Shown piece by piece: positions 8,926 through 18,297 of a DNA stretch of 64,000 nucleotides. Both the position numbers and the translations under genes were made by a program. The DNA is taken from contig NZ_CP069354.1 of the NCBI RefSeq assembly GCF_016864375.1, forward strand, positions 2,191,501 to 2,255,500, in the 5' to 3' direction. Position 1 is the first letter of the stretch, and every line of letters starts with the position of its first letter. The DNA is from Microvirga sp. VF16. GTDB lineage: Bacteria; Pseudomonadota; Alphaproteobacteria; Rhizobiales; Beijerinckiaceae. The notes below the pieces were generated by a model, which saw only the letters and a program-made list of their open reading frames with translations, ran no database searches and had not been told where the DNA came from.

Positions 8926-10016
8926 TTGTCTGGTGGCGGAACGTTGTTGGGACCAAGTGCGTTGCGCGATTGAGGAGTATGCTTGGCGCTTTGACGGCCT
9001 GCGGCGCCGAGCTCCTCATCGCAGGAGGACATGATGCACTCCCTTCATCCGCAAGCCCGCACCACTCCAGCCGTCCGCCAGGAGATTGCCCGCTCATCCG
9101 AGCCGACGGGCGTGCTGGCCCAGCGCTTCAGTGTGAGCACCGAGACGGTCCGCAAATGGCGCAAGCGCGGCCCCAAAGACTGTCAGGACCACAGCAGCCG
9201 GCCGCACAAGCTGCCCTGGAGGGCCACCGAGGAGGAACGCGCCATCGTCTGCGCCCTGAGGCAGGCCACCGGCTTTCCGCTCGACGATCTGACCTTCGTG
9301 GTCACGCATTTCCTGCCGCATCTCAACCGTGATGCGGTCTACCGCATCCTCAAGGCTGAAGGCTTAGGCCGCCTGCCACCGGCGCAGCAGCGCCAGCGCC
9401 GGAGCGGCACCTTCAAGGACTACGATCTCGGCTTCGTGCACATGGACATCAAACACCTGCCCAAGCTGAGAACCGCCAATGGCGAGAGCCGCAAACGCTT
9501 CCTCTATGTCGCCATCGACCGCTGCTCGCGCTGGGTGCACCTGGCCGTCAAAGACGACGAGCTGGCCATAAGCGCGATTGCCTTCCTCAAAGAAGCGATC
9601 CGCGCGTTTCCCTTCAAGGTCACCCACGTGCTCACCGACCGTGGCTCGTGCTTTACCGCTGATGGCTTCGAGGACGCCTGCCACCAGTTGAAGGTGGAGC
9701 ATCGCAGGACCAAGCCGTATACGCCGCAAACCAACGGTCTCGCCGAGCGCTTCAATGGACGGGTGCAGCGTGAAGTGCTCGGCATCACGATCTACAGCCA
9801 TGGGGATCTGGAGACGCTGCTCAAGGGCTTCAACCAAGCCTACAACAGAAGACGCCAGCGCGTGCTCAAGGGGCGATCACCGGACGAGGTCGTGCGAAGC
9901 CGCTTGGTCGCTGAGCCGAAGCTGGCCAATCGGCGCGCGAAGCCACCCGATCCACACGCTTTGCCTCAAGCCCTCCAGGTCGTCGCTCACGCCAAGGAGG
10001 TCTCGCATCCAGACAA
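8926..10016. mobile_element. IS481-family insertion sequence in a CTAG target
   Basis: The terminal repeats are TTGTCTGG on the left and CCAGACAA on the right. CTAG is present on both sides (8922-8925 and 10017-10020). IS481 of Bordetella is known to insert at NCTAGN, so the duplicated CTAG fits a 4-bp target duplication created inside the end of the neighbouring MITE. The element is about 1.09 kb and carries one gene. Confidence 0.75.
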
Positions 10017-10020
10017 CTAG
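9034..10020 (+). CDS. IS481-family transposase
   Basis: About 328 residues with an N-terminal helix-turn-helix (TGVLAQRFSVSTETVRKW) and an rve-type DDE integrase core. The Asp residues are in FVHMDIKHLPKL and HVLTDRGSCFTADGF, and the Glu is in TNGLAERFNGRVQRE. GGAGG sits just upstream of two adjacent ATGs (9031 and 9034); the second has the better spacing. The TAG stop codon is formed by the CTAG target duplication outside the inverted repeat, so the coding frame ends exactly at the element border. Confidence 0.9.
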   Translation: MHSLHPQARTTPAVRQEIARSSEPTGVLAQRFSVSTETVRKWRKRGPKDCQDHSSRPHKLPWRATEEERAIVCALRQATGFPLDDLTFVVTHFLPHLNRDAVYRILKAEGLGRLPPAQQRQRRSGTFKDYDLGFVHMDIKHLPKLRTANGESRKRFLYVAIDRCSRWVHLAVKDDELAISAIAFLKEAIRAFPFKVTHVLTDRGSCFTADGFEDACHQLKVEHRRTKPYTPQTNGLAERFNGRVQREVLGITIYSHGDLETLLKGFNQAYNRRRQRVLKGRSPDEVVRSRLVAEPKLANRRAKPPDPHALPQALQVVAHAKEVSHPDN

Positions 10021-10415
10021 GAGAGGGGAGGGCAGGTCAGGAGTGAGGAGCAGACCTTGTCACTGCCGCGCTTAAACGGCCGAGTTTGGACCCAAAGCCG
10101 ACCTGCCGCGTTTGAAGTAACAGGCGACAAGGATGTGTCTGAGCCCAAAAGAGCCTAACTCAATGGTAATCGGATAGGCTTTTTTGCCTGACATCGGGCC
10201 GGCGCCGGAAGGTCAGCGACTGGGGTGAGCCTCGGACGCAGTACGTCTGTCCTGATCGGGGCGGCCGAGGTGTGGCGGTGACGTCTGCGACAGCCCTCGG
10301 CTTGTTCGCTGAGGCTCAACCCTCAGAACCGAAAAGCGTCGGTTCGTACCCCGCTGTGCCTTGAATCCTGGCGGATCAACCCGCACAATTGCCAGCCGCC
10401 TAAGGCTGACGATGG
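10021..10415. other. Intergenic region with a weak terminator-like hairpin
   Basis: No gene is convincing here. At 10152-10185 AGCCTA and TAGGCT pair around a long 17-18 base loop and are followed by TTTTT, which would be a weak rho-independent terminator on the plus strand. The rest holds short sequences resembling the dispersed intergenic repeats (around 10045-10120). Confidence 0.3.
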
Positions 10416-12362
10416 ATGCCGTCGCACCAGGAACCAAGGGTTGAACGACACCTTGCCGCGATCTTTGCGGCGGACGTCGCGGGCTATTCGCGGCTAGTCG
10501 GCCTGGACGAACTTGGCACCTTGAAAAGCCTCGCCGCCGCTCGTGAGATCATGGACGCCCTCATTGAGGAGCATGGGGGCCGGATCGCCAACACCGCGGG
10601 TGACAGCGTCCTGGCGGAGTTCCCGAGCGCAGTCGATGCCGTTCAGTGTGCCGTTGCAGTCCAGAGGCGGCTGCTAGAAACGGGCGGAGCGATCGCTCTG
10701 GACCGGCGTGTCCAGTTCCGGATCGCTATCCACGTGGGTGACGTCGTCGCGCACGGGCGAGATCTGCTTGGAGACGGGGTCAATGTCTGTGCGCGGCTCC
10801 AGGAGGTCGCCGCGCCAGGGGGAGTGTGCATCTCTGGCGCGGCTTACGAGCAGGTCCACCAAGCGGTTCCATTCTCCTTCGAAGAACTCGGCCCGAAAAA
10901 ACTCAAGAACATCGACCGGCCGATCCTAACCTACGCTGTTCTGGTCGAGGGCCTCGGCTCTGCGCAGCCGGGCGTCGCTGATCCGCCTACGCCCGAGCAC
11001 GATCGTGCGTTGAAGTGGGCGAGAAGCGTTACCCTTTATGCGGGAATCGCCGTCATCCTCCTGGTGCTCGCAAGCGTTGGCGGAACTATGTGGTGGCTGG
11101 TGGCCCAACAGCGCCTCGAGCCGCAGAAGGCGGGCGCCAGCACCCCAGTGCGATCCGACAGACCCTCAGTCGCCGTGCTGCCGTTTGCGAACCTGAGTGA
11201 CGACCGAGCCCAGGAATACTTCTCGGATGGGATCACCGATGACGTGATCAACGATCTTTCCAAAGTGGCCGGGCTCCTCGTCGTTGCCCGTAACTCCACC
11301 TTCACCTTCAAGAACACGGCCGTGGATGTGCGAAAGGCGGCTGCGGATCTCGGTGTCCGCTATGTGGTCGAAGGCAGCGTACGCCGGGCTGCGGACCGGA
11401 TTCGCATCAATGTTCGATTGGTCGATGCCGCGAGTGGCGGGCAGCTCTGGGCAGATCGCTACGAGGGAACCCTGGGAGATGTTTTCGGGCTGCAAGACGA
11501 TATCGCCGGCAAGATCACAAGTACATTGGCGGTCCAGTTGACATCCAAGGAGCAGGGACAGATCGCCGCCAAGCGAACTGAAGATCCTGCGGCCTACGAC
11601 GAATTCCTCAAAGGTTGGAACAAGTACCTTCAGCAGAATCCGAAGGCTGCGCGCGAGGCGATCGAGCATTTCGAGCGAGCAATCGAAATGGAGCCAAACT
11701 ATCCTCGTGCTTATGCTGCGCTCGCGGCTACATACTGGCAGATCGCAAGGAGGCAGTGGCAGGAAGAAAGGTTCGGGCTGAGATCGGTGCACGATGCGCG
11801 GCTGAAGGCTGGAGAGTACATCACCAAAGCACAGCAATCGCCGACGTCTCTCAGTCATCAGGTCGCTGCGGCCATTCTGTCTCAGCAGGGAATGCACGAG
11901 GAGGCGATCAGAGAGGGAGAGCGAGCCATCAGCATGGATCCTAACGACGCCAACGCCTACGTCGCGCTCGCTGGCGCGTTGAGCTTAGCCGGTCAGCCCG
12001 CCAAGGCTCTCGAGTTGGTCTTTCAGGGCATGCGACTCAACCCTTTCTCCCCACCCTCTTACTTCTATGAGCTCGGATTGGCCCAGTTCGGGCTGGGACA
12101 ATTCGAAAAGGCGGCGGCAAGTTTGGAGCGGGCTGTCGCTCTCAACCCGGACGACCGATGGTCTTATCGTGTGCTTCTCGCCGCGTACGGCCATTTGGGT
12201 CGAACAGCGGACGCTGAGCGGATCTTTTCGTTGGCTGAGAAAAATCGACAGGGCCTGGACCCACTCTCCATTCGTGGAACTGCTTTCTGGTACTCCTTCA
12301 AGGAGCCAGCGGATTGGGAACGCATGGCGACGGGCCTCAGACTAGCCAACGTGCCCGACTAG
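10416..12362 (+). CDS. Membrane-anchored class III cyclase with TolB-like and TPR regions
   Basis: The 648-residue protein has a cyclase homology domain at about residues 10-175. Its metal Asp residues are D20 (FAADVAGYS) and D63, where the usual MGDG is AGDS. A single transmembrane helix at about 204-229 separates it from a TolB-like domain (SVAVLPFANLSDDRAQEYF, from about 250) and C-terminal TPR repeats (about 400-600). Such proteins are predicted to make cAMP or cGMP from a cytoplasmic N-terminal domain, with the C-terminal part outside the membrane as a sensor or scaffold. The Gly-to-Ser change after the second Asp may affect activity. It converges with the hydrolase gene, with only 5 bases between the stops. 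Confidence 0.85.
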   Translation: MPSHQEPRVERHLAAIFAADVAGYSRLVGLDELGTLKSLAAAREIMDALIEEHGGRIANTAGDSVLAEFPSAVDAVQCAVAVQRRLLETGGAIALDRRVQFRIAIHVGDVVAHGRDLLGDGVNVCARLQEVAAPGGVCISGAAYEQVHQAVPFSFEELGPKKLKNIDRPILTYAVLVEGLGSAQPGVADPPTPEHDRALKWARSVTLYAGIAVILLVLASVGGTMWWLVAQQRLEPQKAGASTPVRSDRPSVAVLPFANLSDDRAQEYFSDGITDDVINDLSKVAGLLVVARNSTFTFKNTAVDVRKAAADLGVRYVVEGSVRRAADRIRINVRLVDAASGGQLWADRYEGTLGDVFGLQDDIAGKITSTLAVQLTSKEQGQIAAKRTEDPAAYDEFLKGWNKYLQQNPKAAREAIEHFERAIEMEPNYPRAYAALAATYWQIARRQWQEERFGLRSVHDARLKAGEYITKAQQSPTSLSHQVAAAILSQQGMHEEAIREGERAISMDPNDANAYVALAGALSLAGQPAKALELVFQGMRLNPFSPPSYFYELGLAQFGLGQFEKAAASLERAVALNPDDRWSYRVLLAAYGHLGRTADAERIFSLAEKNRQGLDPLSIRGTAFWYSFKEPADWERMATGLRLANVPD

Positions 12363-12367
12363 CGCCC

Positions 12368-13201
12368 TCAAAATCGCAGCGCCTGACCTGGAGCGACGTC
12401 CAAGACCTGGGTCACACTAGGTCCTAAAGCTTTCTTGAATTCAGCGGGGGTTCGGTTGAGGACCGGAAAGGTGCCATAGTGGATCGGGATCACCGCTTTC
12501 GGCTTGATCAGCTCCCGTACGGCGTAAGCGGCCTCTTCAGGCCCCATGGTGAAGAAGCCCCCGATGCACACGAGCGCGAGGTCCGGCTTGTGGAGCTCCC
12601 GAATGAGCGCCATATCGCCGAAGACGGCGGTGTCTCCCGTGTGATAGATCTTGAAGCCGTTCTCCATCTCGACCACGTAGCCAACGGAGACCCCGGCTCC
12701 TCCGCCTTGTCGGATGGAGGCGGAGTTGTCAGGATTCCTGATGCCCAGAATGTTGTAGTCGAGCGACGAGCTGTGATCGGCGTGCACCATATGGATCTTG
12801 ACGCCGCGGCCGAGTGGCTCCGCTGTGCCGCCCTTGTTCATGGCAATGACGTTGTTCTCCTCCATGAGACCCAGCGAGACCAGATTTCGGGCGAACTCGT
12901 AATTGGCCAGGACCTTGGCGCCCGTCAGACGGGCCAGATCAAGCAGATCGGCGATGTGATCCTGGTGGCCATGCGTCACCAGGATCAGGTCCACTTTTCC
13001 AACCGCCTTCAGGTCCCGGTACTCAGGCGGGGTCGTCGGGTTTCTGGTGACGAAGGGGTCAATCACGATCACTTTGCCGGCGATGCTCGTGATGCGGGTC
13101 GTTGCGTGCCCAAGCCAAAGCACTTCAACGGGTTGGGCTGCGGCAAAGCCGGGAGCGATAAACAGAAAGAAGCTCAGGATGAGCGCCCACTTGGCCTTCA
13201 T
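12368..13201 (-). CDS. Exported metallo-beta-lactamase-fold metal-dependent hydrolase
   Basis: A 277-residue protein of the UPF0173-like MBL family. An N-terminal signal peptide ends near GFAAAQP (about residue 22). The beta-sheet motif WLGHATTRI follows, then the zinc-binding HGHQDH at 77-82, with further ligands in MVHADHSSSL, YHTGDTAVFGD and IPIHYGTFP. All expected metal ligands are present, so it should be an active hydrolase, but the substrate cannot be told. The signal peptide places it in the periplasm, unlike most cytoplasmic UPF0173 members. The start is the ATG at 13201. Confidence 0.82.
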   Translation of the reverse strand: MKAKWALILSFFLFIAPGFAAAQPVEVLWLGHATTRITSIAGKVIVIDPFVTRNPTTPPEYRDLKAVGKVDLILVTHGHQDHIADLLDLARLTGAKVLANYEFARNLVSLGLMEENNVIAMNKGGTAEPLGRGVKIHMVHADHSSSLDYNILGIRNPDNSASIRQGGGAGVSVGYVVEMENGFKIYHTGDTAVFGDMALIRELHKPDLALVCIGGFFTMGPEEAAYAVRELIKPKAVIPIHYGTFPVLNRTPAEFKKALGPSVTQVLDVAPGQALRF

Positions 13202-13434
13202 GAGAAACTCCGGGCATTAGCTTCTGCTTCCGTGATGACTCTATCACAGTGTTCGACGGAGCCGCGTTATCTTAAGCTTTTGAGCTCACCCGAGGCGCGT
13301 GGGGAGGGCAACGCCGCCCTTGGTCCTGATCTTGTTTGTGGTCCGGCGGAACGACCCCTGCTGGCACGTACCGGTCGTTCGTCTTGTGGCTGCTTGAGCC
13401 TCAGGTCCAGACCTTGCTCCGTAAAAGGCCGTAG

Positions 13435-13467
13435 GCTGAGGCGGCACGTCGGGCGTGCCGCCTCAGC
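13435..13467 (-). terminator. Strong hairpin downstream of integrase remnant
   Basis: CTGAGGCGGCACG at 13436-13448 pairs perfectly with CGTGCCGCCTCAG at 13454-13466 around a 5-base loop, and one more G-C pair extends the stem. It lies 3 bases beyond the integrase stop codon and is well placed to end that transcript, although no clear T-run follows. Confidence 0.5.
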
Positions 13468-13469
13468 GT

Positions 13470-14070
13470 TTAGATCTCAACCTGCTCGGCAATCAGAAGG
13501 GCATCATCAACGTCGATGCCCAGATACCGCAAGGTACTCTCGATCTTGGTGTGACCGAGCAGGAGCTGGACGGCTCGGAGATTGCCTGCTCGTCGATAGA
13601 TCATTGAGGCCTTGGTGCGCCCTAGGGAGTGTGTGCCATAGGCGAGGGGATCGAGCCCTATCGCGCGAAGCCAGGAGCCCAGCAGGCGGGCGTACTGGCG
13701 CGTTGTCATAGCCCTTCGCTGATCAATCCGGCTTGGAAACAGCGGCTCGCCCTTGTGCAGATTCTTCTTCTCAAGCCAGCGCCCCACAGCTTCGTGGGTC
13801 TGCTCGGTGATCTCGAACTGAAGGGGCGGCCGGTCTTCCGCTGCATGACAGTGGCTCAGGACCGCACCCATCCATTGAGGGCCACACCGTCGACGCGGAG
13901 CGCGACAAGGTCACAGGCGCGCAACTTGCTGTCAAGGGCCAAGTTGAACAAGGCCAAGTCCCGGATACGGTGAACAACGTGGAGCCTGACTCGAATGGAC
14001 CAAATCTCTTTGGCTTTCAGTGGCGGCTTGGGTCCAATCAGCTTGCCCCGGTTCCAGGGGTGAGGTGGTT
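13470..14070 (-). pseudogene. Tyrosine recombinase/integrase remnant
   Basis: The minus strand encodes a phage-type integrase of the rhizobial short class. The N-terminal part is PWNRGKLIGPKPPLKAKEIW, then RDLALFNLALDSKLRACDL with the first catalytic Arg region. The C-terminal part is EITEQTHEAVGRWLEKK, YGTHSLGRTKASMIYRR, and LGHTKIESTLRYLGIDVDD with His and Tyr. Three lesions are visible: an in-frame TGA at about 13857 just after GWVRS; a one-base frame change in the C-run near 13830; and, in the HxxR box, HSLG where active homologues have HSLR or HSMR, so the second catalytic Arg is lost. It is inactive. The original start is not obvious. Confidence 0.75.
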
Positions 14071-14287
14071 CGGCAAGTAAGGTCAGCGATACCGTCTTGC
14101 ATTGCAGTGCTCCTGAAGTGAAGCCCCCGCAATGAACCTTGGCCGTTCTGCCGACAAAACCCAGCCTGAGCCTTCCTCCTAAGGCCTTGGTCAGTTTACC
14201 AAGATAAGCCGGACGGCCCATTCTCTGCACCGATCTCCTGCTCGTGACCCGGAAGTGACATTCCGCGATGCAGCGTAGACGGCAGCC

Positions 14288-14794
14288 TCATCCAATCTCG
14301 GTCCGCAACCCTGATCCGACTACCGGCATATCCGCGTCGGTCTGGAGCCGATAGCCAACCCCGGTCTCCGTTAGGATGTGCCGAGGCTGGTCGGGCCGCA
14401 CCTTCAGCTTCTGGCGGAGCTGGCGCACGTAGATCCGCAAGTACTGCACGTCGACCTTCGGTCCCCAGACCTCTTGCATGATCGTACGGTGGGTCACCAC
14501 TTGGCCGGCATGAAGCACGAGCAGGCGCAGGATGTCCCATTCCTTGTTGGAGAGCTTCACCTCCGCCCCGCGCACCGCCACGAGCCGGCGGGGGAGGTCA
14601 ACGGACAGGTCGCCATGGGTGAACAGCGGCTCGGCCCCTTGCCGCTGGACCCGGGGGTGCAGGGCGGTGCGGATGCGGGCGACGAGCTCGGCCATACCGA
14701 ACGGCTTGGTTACGTAATCGTCTGCACCCAGGTCGAGGGCCTCCACCTTGGCGCCTTCCTCGTCGCGGCTGGAAAGGACGATGATCGCCACGTC
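14288..14794 (-). pseudogene. 5'-truncated KdpE/OmpR-like response regulator
   Basis: The frame gives the last third of a receiver domain (DVAIIVLSSRDEEG, ALDLGADDYVTKPFGMAELV, with the conserved Lys). A complete winged-helix DNA-binding domain follows (LSNKEWDILRLLV, VQYLRIYVRQLRQKL, LTETGVGYRL). The N-terminal receiver half, with the acidic pocket and phosphoacceptor Asp, is gone. The open frame continues upstream to 15184, but that part is the reverse of another damaged gene. It is a paralogue of the intact regulator at 29771-30463. Confidence 0.75.
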
Positions 14795-14809
14795 GTCCTG
14801 CCTCATCTT

Positions 14810-15454
14810 GAGCGTTCTTTCGCTGTCGCAAAATCGGGCAACGGAGGAAACGCCGGAGGGAACGGGGCAGGAAACCACGGCGGTGGCGGAAACGGTCGCG
14901 GTGGAAATGACAAGGGCAGCGCCGGCAATCAGGGCCGAGGAAACAGCCATGGCAATGGGGGGAGGCCCAAGCCGTGGTGGCCACGGCCTGTCCGGACGCA
15001 AGGCAGGCGGTGCAGACAAGGACACCATACCTGGCTCAAGAGATGTCAGCCCAAGCGCACCGGCTCTGCTCAGCGCCGTGCGGCCGCTCGCGCACTGGGT
15101 CTCCCCGGACCGGCACAGGGTCAGCGCCCGACACCCTTGGCGAAGGCACGCGACCTGCGCGGCAAACCACAGCGGGCGACGCACACCCTCGTTGCCTCAG
15201 GGCTGACCGATGCTGACCTTGCGAAGCTGATGGCACGCGGCTTCCACATCCAGGCTCAGACGAGAGGTAACCTTAATCCGCGCACCATCCTGTTGCAGCC
15301 GCCCCATGGCCTATCTTTGGAGCGGGCCCGCCGTACCGTGCGTATACTCAACGCCAATGCGGTGGTCGACTTCGACAGCTACTACTACACAGATGAGGAG
15401 ATGCCCGAAGGCTTCGTCACAGAAACACCTGACAAGCCGATCCATGGACACTAG
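14810..15454 (+). pseudogene. Remnant with Gly/Asn-rich linker and subtilase prodomain-like end
   Basis: The plus-strand frame has a low-complexity stretch rich in GN and GGN (about 14830-14985), then a basic region. It ends with a folded-looking segment (LVASGLTDADLAKLMARGF, RTILLQPPHGLSLERARR, VVDFDSYYYTDE) resembling the N-terminal region that precedes S8 serine-protease domains in rhizobia. The catalytic domain is absent and no start codon fits the left end, where it abuts the truncated response regulator. The family call is tentative. Confidence 0.35.
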
Positions 15455-15708
15455 GGCAACTATTTTCATTTGCTCCTGTTGAACGTGCAAGCAACCTGAG
15501 CGTCTGAGCCGCGCCACCTGCGAAAATCTTTAAATCACGCTCGCAATGCGTTGGCCAATTGAGCCAACAAAACATCGGCTCTATAAGCTTCTGACACGAA
15601 GGTCAGGTAATGGCATGGGGATGACGTTAGCCATACGTCTGCAAGAGGAGGGTGAAACGGACCTTTATACGGCCATTCTTAAACACTGACCCTGACGCGC
15701 AGAGGACC

Positions 15709-18297
15709 TCAGATGCAGGTCGATGCCATCAGTAGGTAGGCGGAGACTGCCAGTGCGGCCCGTCCCCAGACCTCTCGCTGCTTCGGTCGGAGGGGCGCTG
15801 TATGGGCAGGTGATCGATCCGCCTCCAGGGGAGGGTCCTGTCTTGCCGGCACACAAGGAGTCTGTTGCCCGATCTCGTCCGCATTATCCGCACTTCGCGG
15901 GCTACTGACCTTACATGGGGAAGGCATTTCGAGCGTCGCTTTGGGCAGCTGGATCTCGCACGCAATATCAGAGAGAACGGAGAGCATCTCGGGAACGACA
16001 TGGCTTTTGGGGGCACTGTGCTCACGGCGCGAGCGGTCCCGGCGCGATGAGCGAAGTTTCCCTCGGTGCGGCGCTTTACCTTTGGATACCTCTAGTTTTG
16101 CCCTGCCGCCTCGATTCTCCTCCGAGCTGAAACGCACGTTCGGAGCAATAGGCCTGTAGTCATCTATCGTAATGCGCTTCTTCCGCTCCACATCGCCGGC
16201 TTCGAAAATTTTGCCTTGCTCAAGACCAACCACGCGGCCGGACATGCGGATCGTCTCCGGTCTGTGGGCGATCACTATGCGTGTGACTCGGATGGCTCCG
16301 AAAGCCATGTTCACCAGCTTCTCCCGCTCCACGTCCAAGTGGCTCGTTGCCTCATCGAGTAGGAGGATGCTTGGCTGCCGGTAGAGAGCGCGGGCAATTA
16401 CGACCCGCTGCTTCTGACCGCCGGACAGGACAGTTCCCATGTCGCCGATCAACGTCTCATAGCCCATTGGCATGGCCATGATTTCATTGTGAATGGCGGC
16501 CTGCTGGGCACATAGAACAATGCGCTCTCTGTCTGGCTGAGCAGAGAAGAAGCAGATGTTATCGGCAATAGAGCCTGCGAAGAGCTGGTCGTCCTGCATG
16601 ACCACGCCAACCCTAGCGCGGTAGTTTTCGAGGCCGATGCGAGCGAGCGGCTCGCCGTCAATCAGGACCTCACCGTAAGTCGGCTGGATCAGTCCGGCGA
16701 GCAGCTTCAAGAGCGTCGACTTGCCCCCTCCCGAAGGTCCAGTAATGGCCACAGATTGCTCGGCTTCAATCTGCAGATTGACGTTATCGAGCACCCAGGG
16801 GTCCTGTTCGCTATAGCGAAAGCTGACATTCCGCAGCTCGATAGTTGGTGGCAGGTGCCCTCCGGGCGCGGGCATGAGGGATGTGCGCGTTTCGGGCTCC
16901 GCTAGCGCAATATCCGCCAAGCGCTCCGCATGCAGCCGCAGCATCTTCAGATCCACAGCCCTATCGATGAGAACGGTCACACGACCGATGAACTGGTCCT
17001 TGTAGGCAATGAAGGCGAGCAAAAGGCCGATCGAGAGGGTATTGTCCAGCACCTGTCTGGCACCGAGCCAGATGATTAGGAGCTTGAGCAGTCCCATGAG
17101 CAGCTTGTTGCCGATCTGGAACAGAAAGGCGAGCTTCTCGGTGGTGAGCTGTCGGTTGGTGGCCTCGATCAGAAGATTAAGCCAGCGCGCGCGTCGATCC
17201 TCCTGGCCGTTGAACAGCTTGATCGTGCGGATGCCACGTAAGGTCTCCAGAAAGTGGGTGTCGAGCCTCGCCTTCCAGACAATTGCTTCCATGGAGGCTT
17301 GGCGCAGGGGAGCGTAGGACGCCCAGCGCAGGATGGCATACAGAATCGCCGCTGCCACGACGATGCCGGTCATGTTGGGGGCAATGATCAGCATGATCGC
17401 CAGGGTGATGCCCGTCATGAGTCCGTCCATGAGGGCTTCAACGAGTTCCGTCGTAATTGCGCTCAGGATTGTCTCCTGAGAGGAAAAGCGGGATGTCACA
17501 TCGCCAAGGTGGCGCGCCTCGAAGAACGATGCCGGAAGGCTGATGAGATGTGAGAAGAGATTGGCGCGCGACTGAACTTTCAGAGTGGCGCCGAGACCCA
17601 TCAGCATCCAGCTCCTCATGGCCGCGATCGATGTCTGCAGCACGAGCAGGAGAAGGAAGCCAAGCACCAGCGTGAACAGAAGATCGTGATCGGCGGTGAC
17701 CAGGGCATGATCGACAACCCAGCCCATGAACAGAGGACCAGTCATCGCGAAGACTTCGATGGCGAGCGCGAGGGACAGCTGGTGAGACAGAGCTCGCCTG
17801 ACGCCGACCATCCGGCCGAGCAACCGCTGAAACCGCACGCGGGGCGGTGTAGCGGCTGGTTCGAAGCGGTCGGTTGGATAAAGTTCAAGCGCCACGCCCG
17901 TGAAGTGGCGCGAGACCTCAGTCTGCTTCATGTGGCGCAGTCCAAAGGCCGGATCATGAATAACGACACTGGAGCGCCCGATGCTGACCAGAACCACGAA
18001 GTGGTTAAGGTCCCAATGCAGGATGCAGGGCATCCGGAGCTGCGGCAGCTCCTCGATCTCAAGGCGCAGAGGCCGCGTCGCGAAACCGATCTGATCGGCA
18101 ATGCGGACGAGATCCTTAAGCGTCGCCCCTTTCAGGGAAAAACCGTAGCGCCGGCGCAGGTCTGCAAGGTCGGATTCGTACCCGAAGTAGCTTGCGATCA
18201 TGGCCAGACTGGCGAGGCCGCATTCGGACGCCTCCGTCTGCAGGATCATTGGGGTGCGGCGCCCCCAGCCAAGGTCTAGGCGTTCGACGGCGCTCAT
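15709..18297 (-). CDS. C39 peptidase-containing ABC exporter for double-glycine peptides
   Basis: About 862 residues, an inner-membrane exporter of the CvaB/RaxB type. Residues 1-130 are a C39 protease with the oxyanion Gln20, Cys26 (TEASECGLASLAM), His99 (LNHFVVLV) and Asp115 all present. It should therefore cut leaders after Gly-Gly. Residues about 160-440 are the transmembrane domain. The ATPase has Walker A GPSGGGKST, signature LSGGQKQR and Walker B ILLLDEATSHLD. The start ATG (18297) overlaps the adaptor stop as ATGA, so translation is coupled. After the ATPase there is an unusual basic, Ser/Arg-rich tail of roughly 140 residues ending in a hydrophobic stretch, not typical of the family. 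The substrate is probably the peptide encoded at 19800-20027. Confidence 0.88.
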   Translation of the reverse strand: MSAVERLDLGWGRRTPMILQTEASECGLASLAMIASYFGYESDLADLRRRYGFSLKGATLKDLVRIADQIGFATRPLRLEIEELPQLRMPCILHWDLNHFVVLVSIGRSSVVIHDPAFGLRHMKQTEVSRHFTGVALELYPTDRFEPAATPPRVRFQRLLGRMVGVRRALSHQLSLALAIEVFAMTGPLFMGWVVDHALVTADHDLLFTLVLGFLLLLVLQTSIAAMRSWMLMGLGATLKVQSRANLFSHLISLPASFFEARHLGDVTSRFSSQETILSAITTELVEALMDGLMTGITLAIMLIIAPNMTGIVVAAAILYAILRWASYAPLRQASMEAIVWKARLDTHFLETLRGIRTIKLFNGQEDRRARWLNLLIEATNRQLTTEKLAFLFQIGNKLLMGLLKLLIIWLGARQVLDNTLSIGLLLAFIAYKDQFIGRVTVLIDRAVDLKMLRLHAERLADIALAEPETRTSLMPAPGGHLPPTIELRNVSFRYSEQDPWVLDNVNLQIEAEQSVAITGPSGGGKSTLLKLLAGLIQPTYGEVLIDGEPLARIGLENYRARVGVVMQDDQLFAGSIADNICFFSAQPDRERIVLCAQQAAIHNEIMAMPMGYETLIGDMGTVLSGGQKQRVVIARALYRQPSILLLDEATSHLDVEREKLVNMAFGAIRVTRIVIAHRPETIRMSGRVVGLEQGKIFEAGDVERKKRITIDDYRPIAPNVRFSSEENRGGRAKLEVSKGKAPHRGKLRSSRRDRSRREHSAPKSHVVPEMLSVLSDIACEIQLPKATLEMPSPCKVSSPRSADNADEIGQQTPCVPARQDPPLEADRSPAHTAPLRPKQREVWGRAALAVSAYLLMASTCI

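Noticed and set aside
12479..13711. 410-codon plus-strand frame across the hydrolase and integrase remnant
   Set aside because: No motif; it is antisense to the signal-peptide-bearing MBL-fold protein and continues through the integrase remnant.
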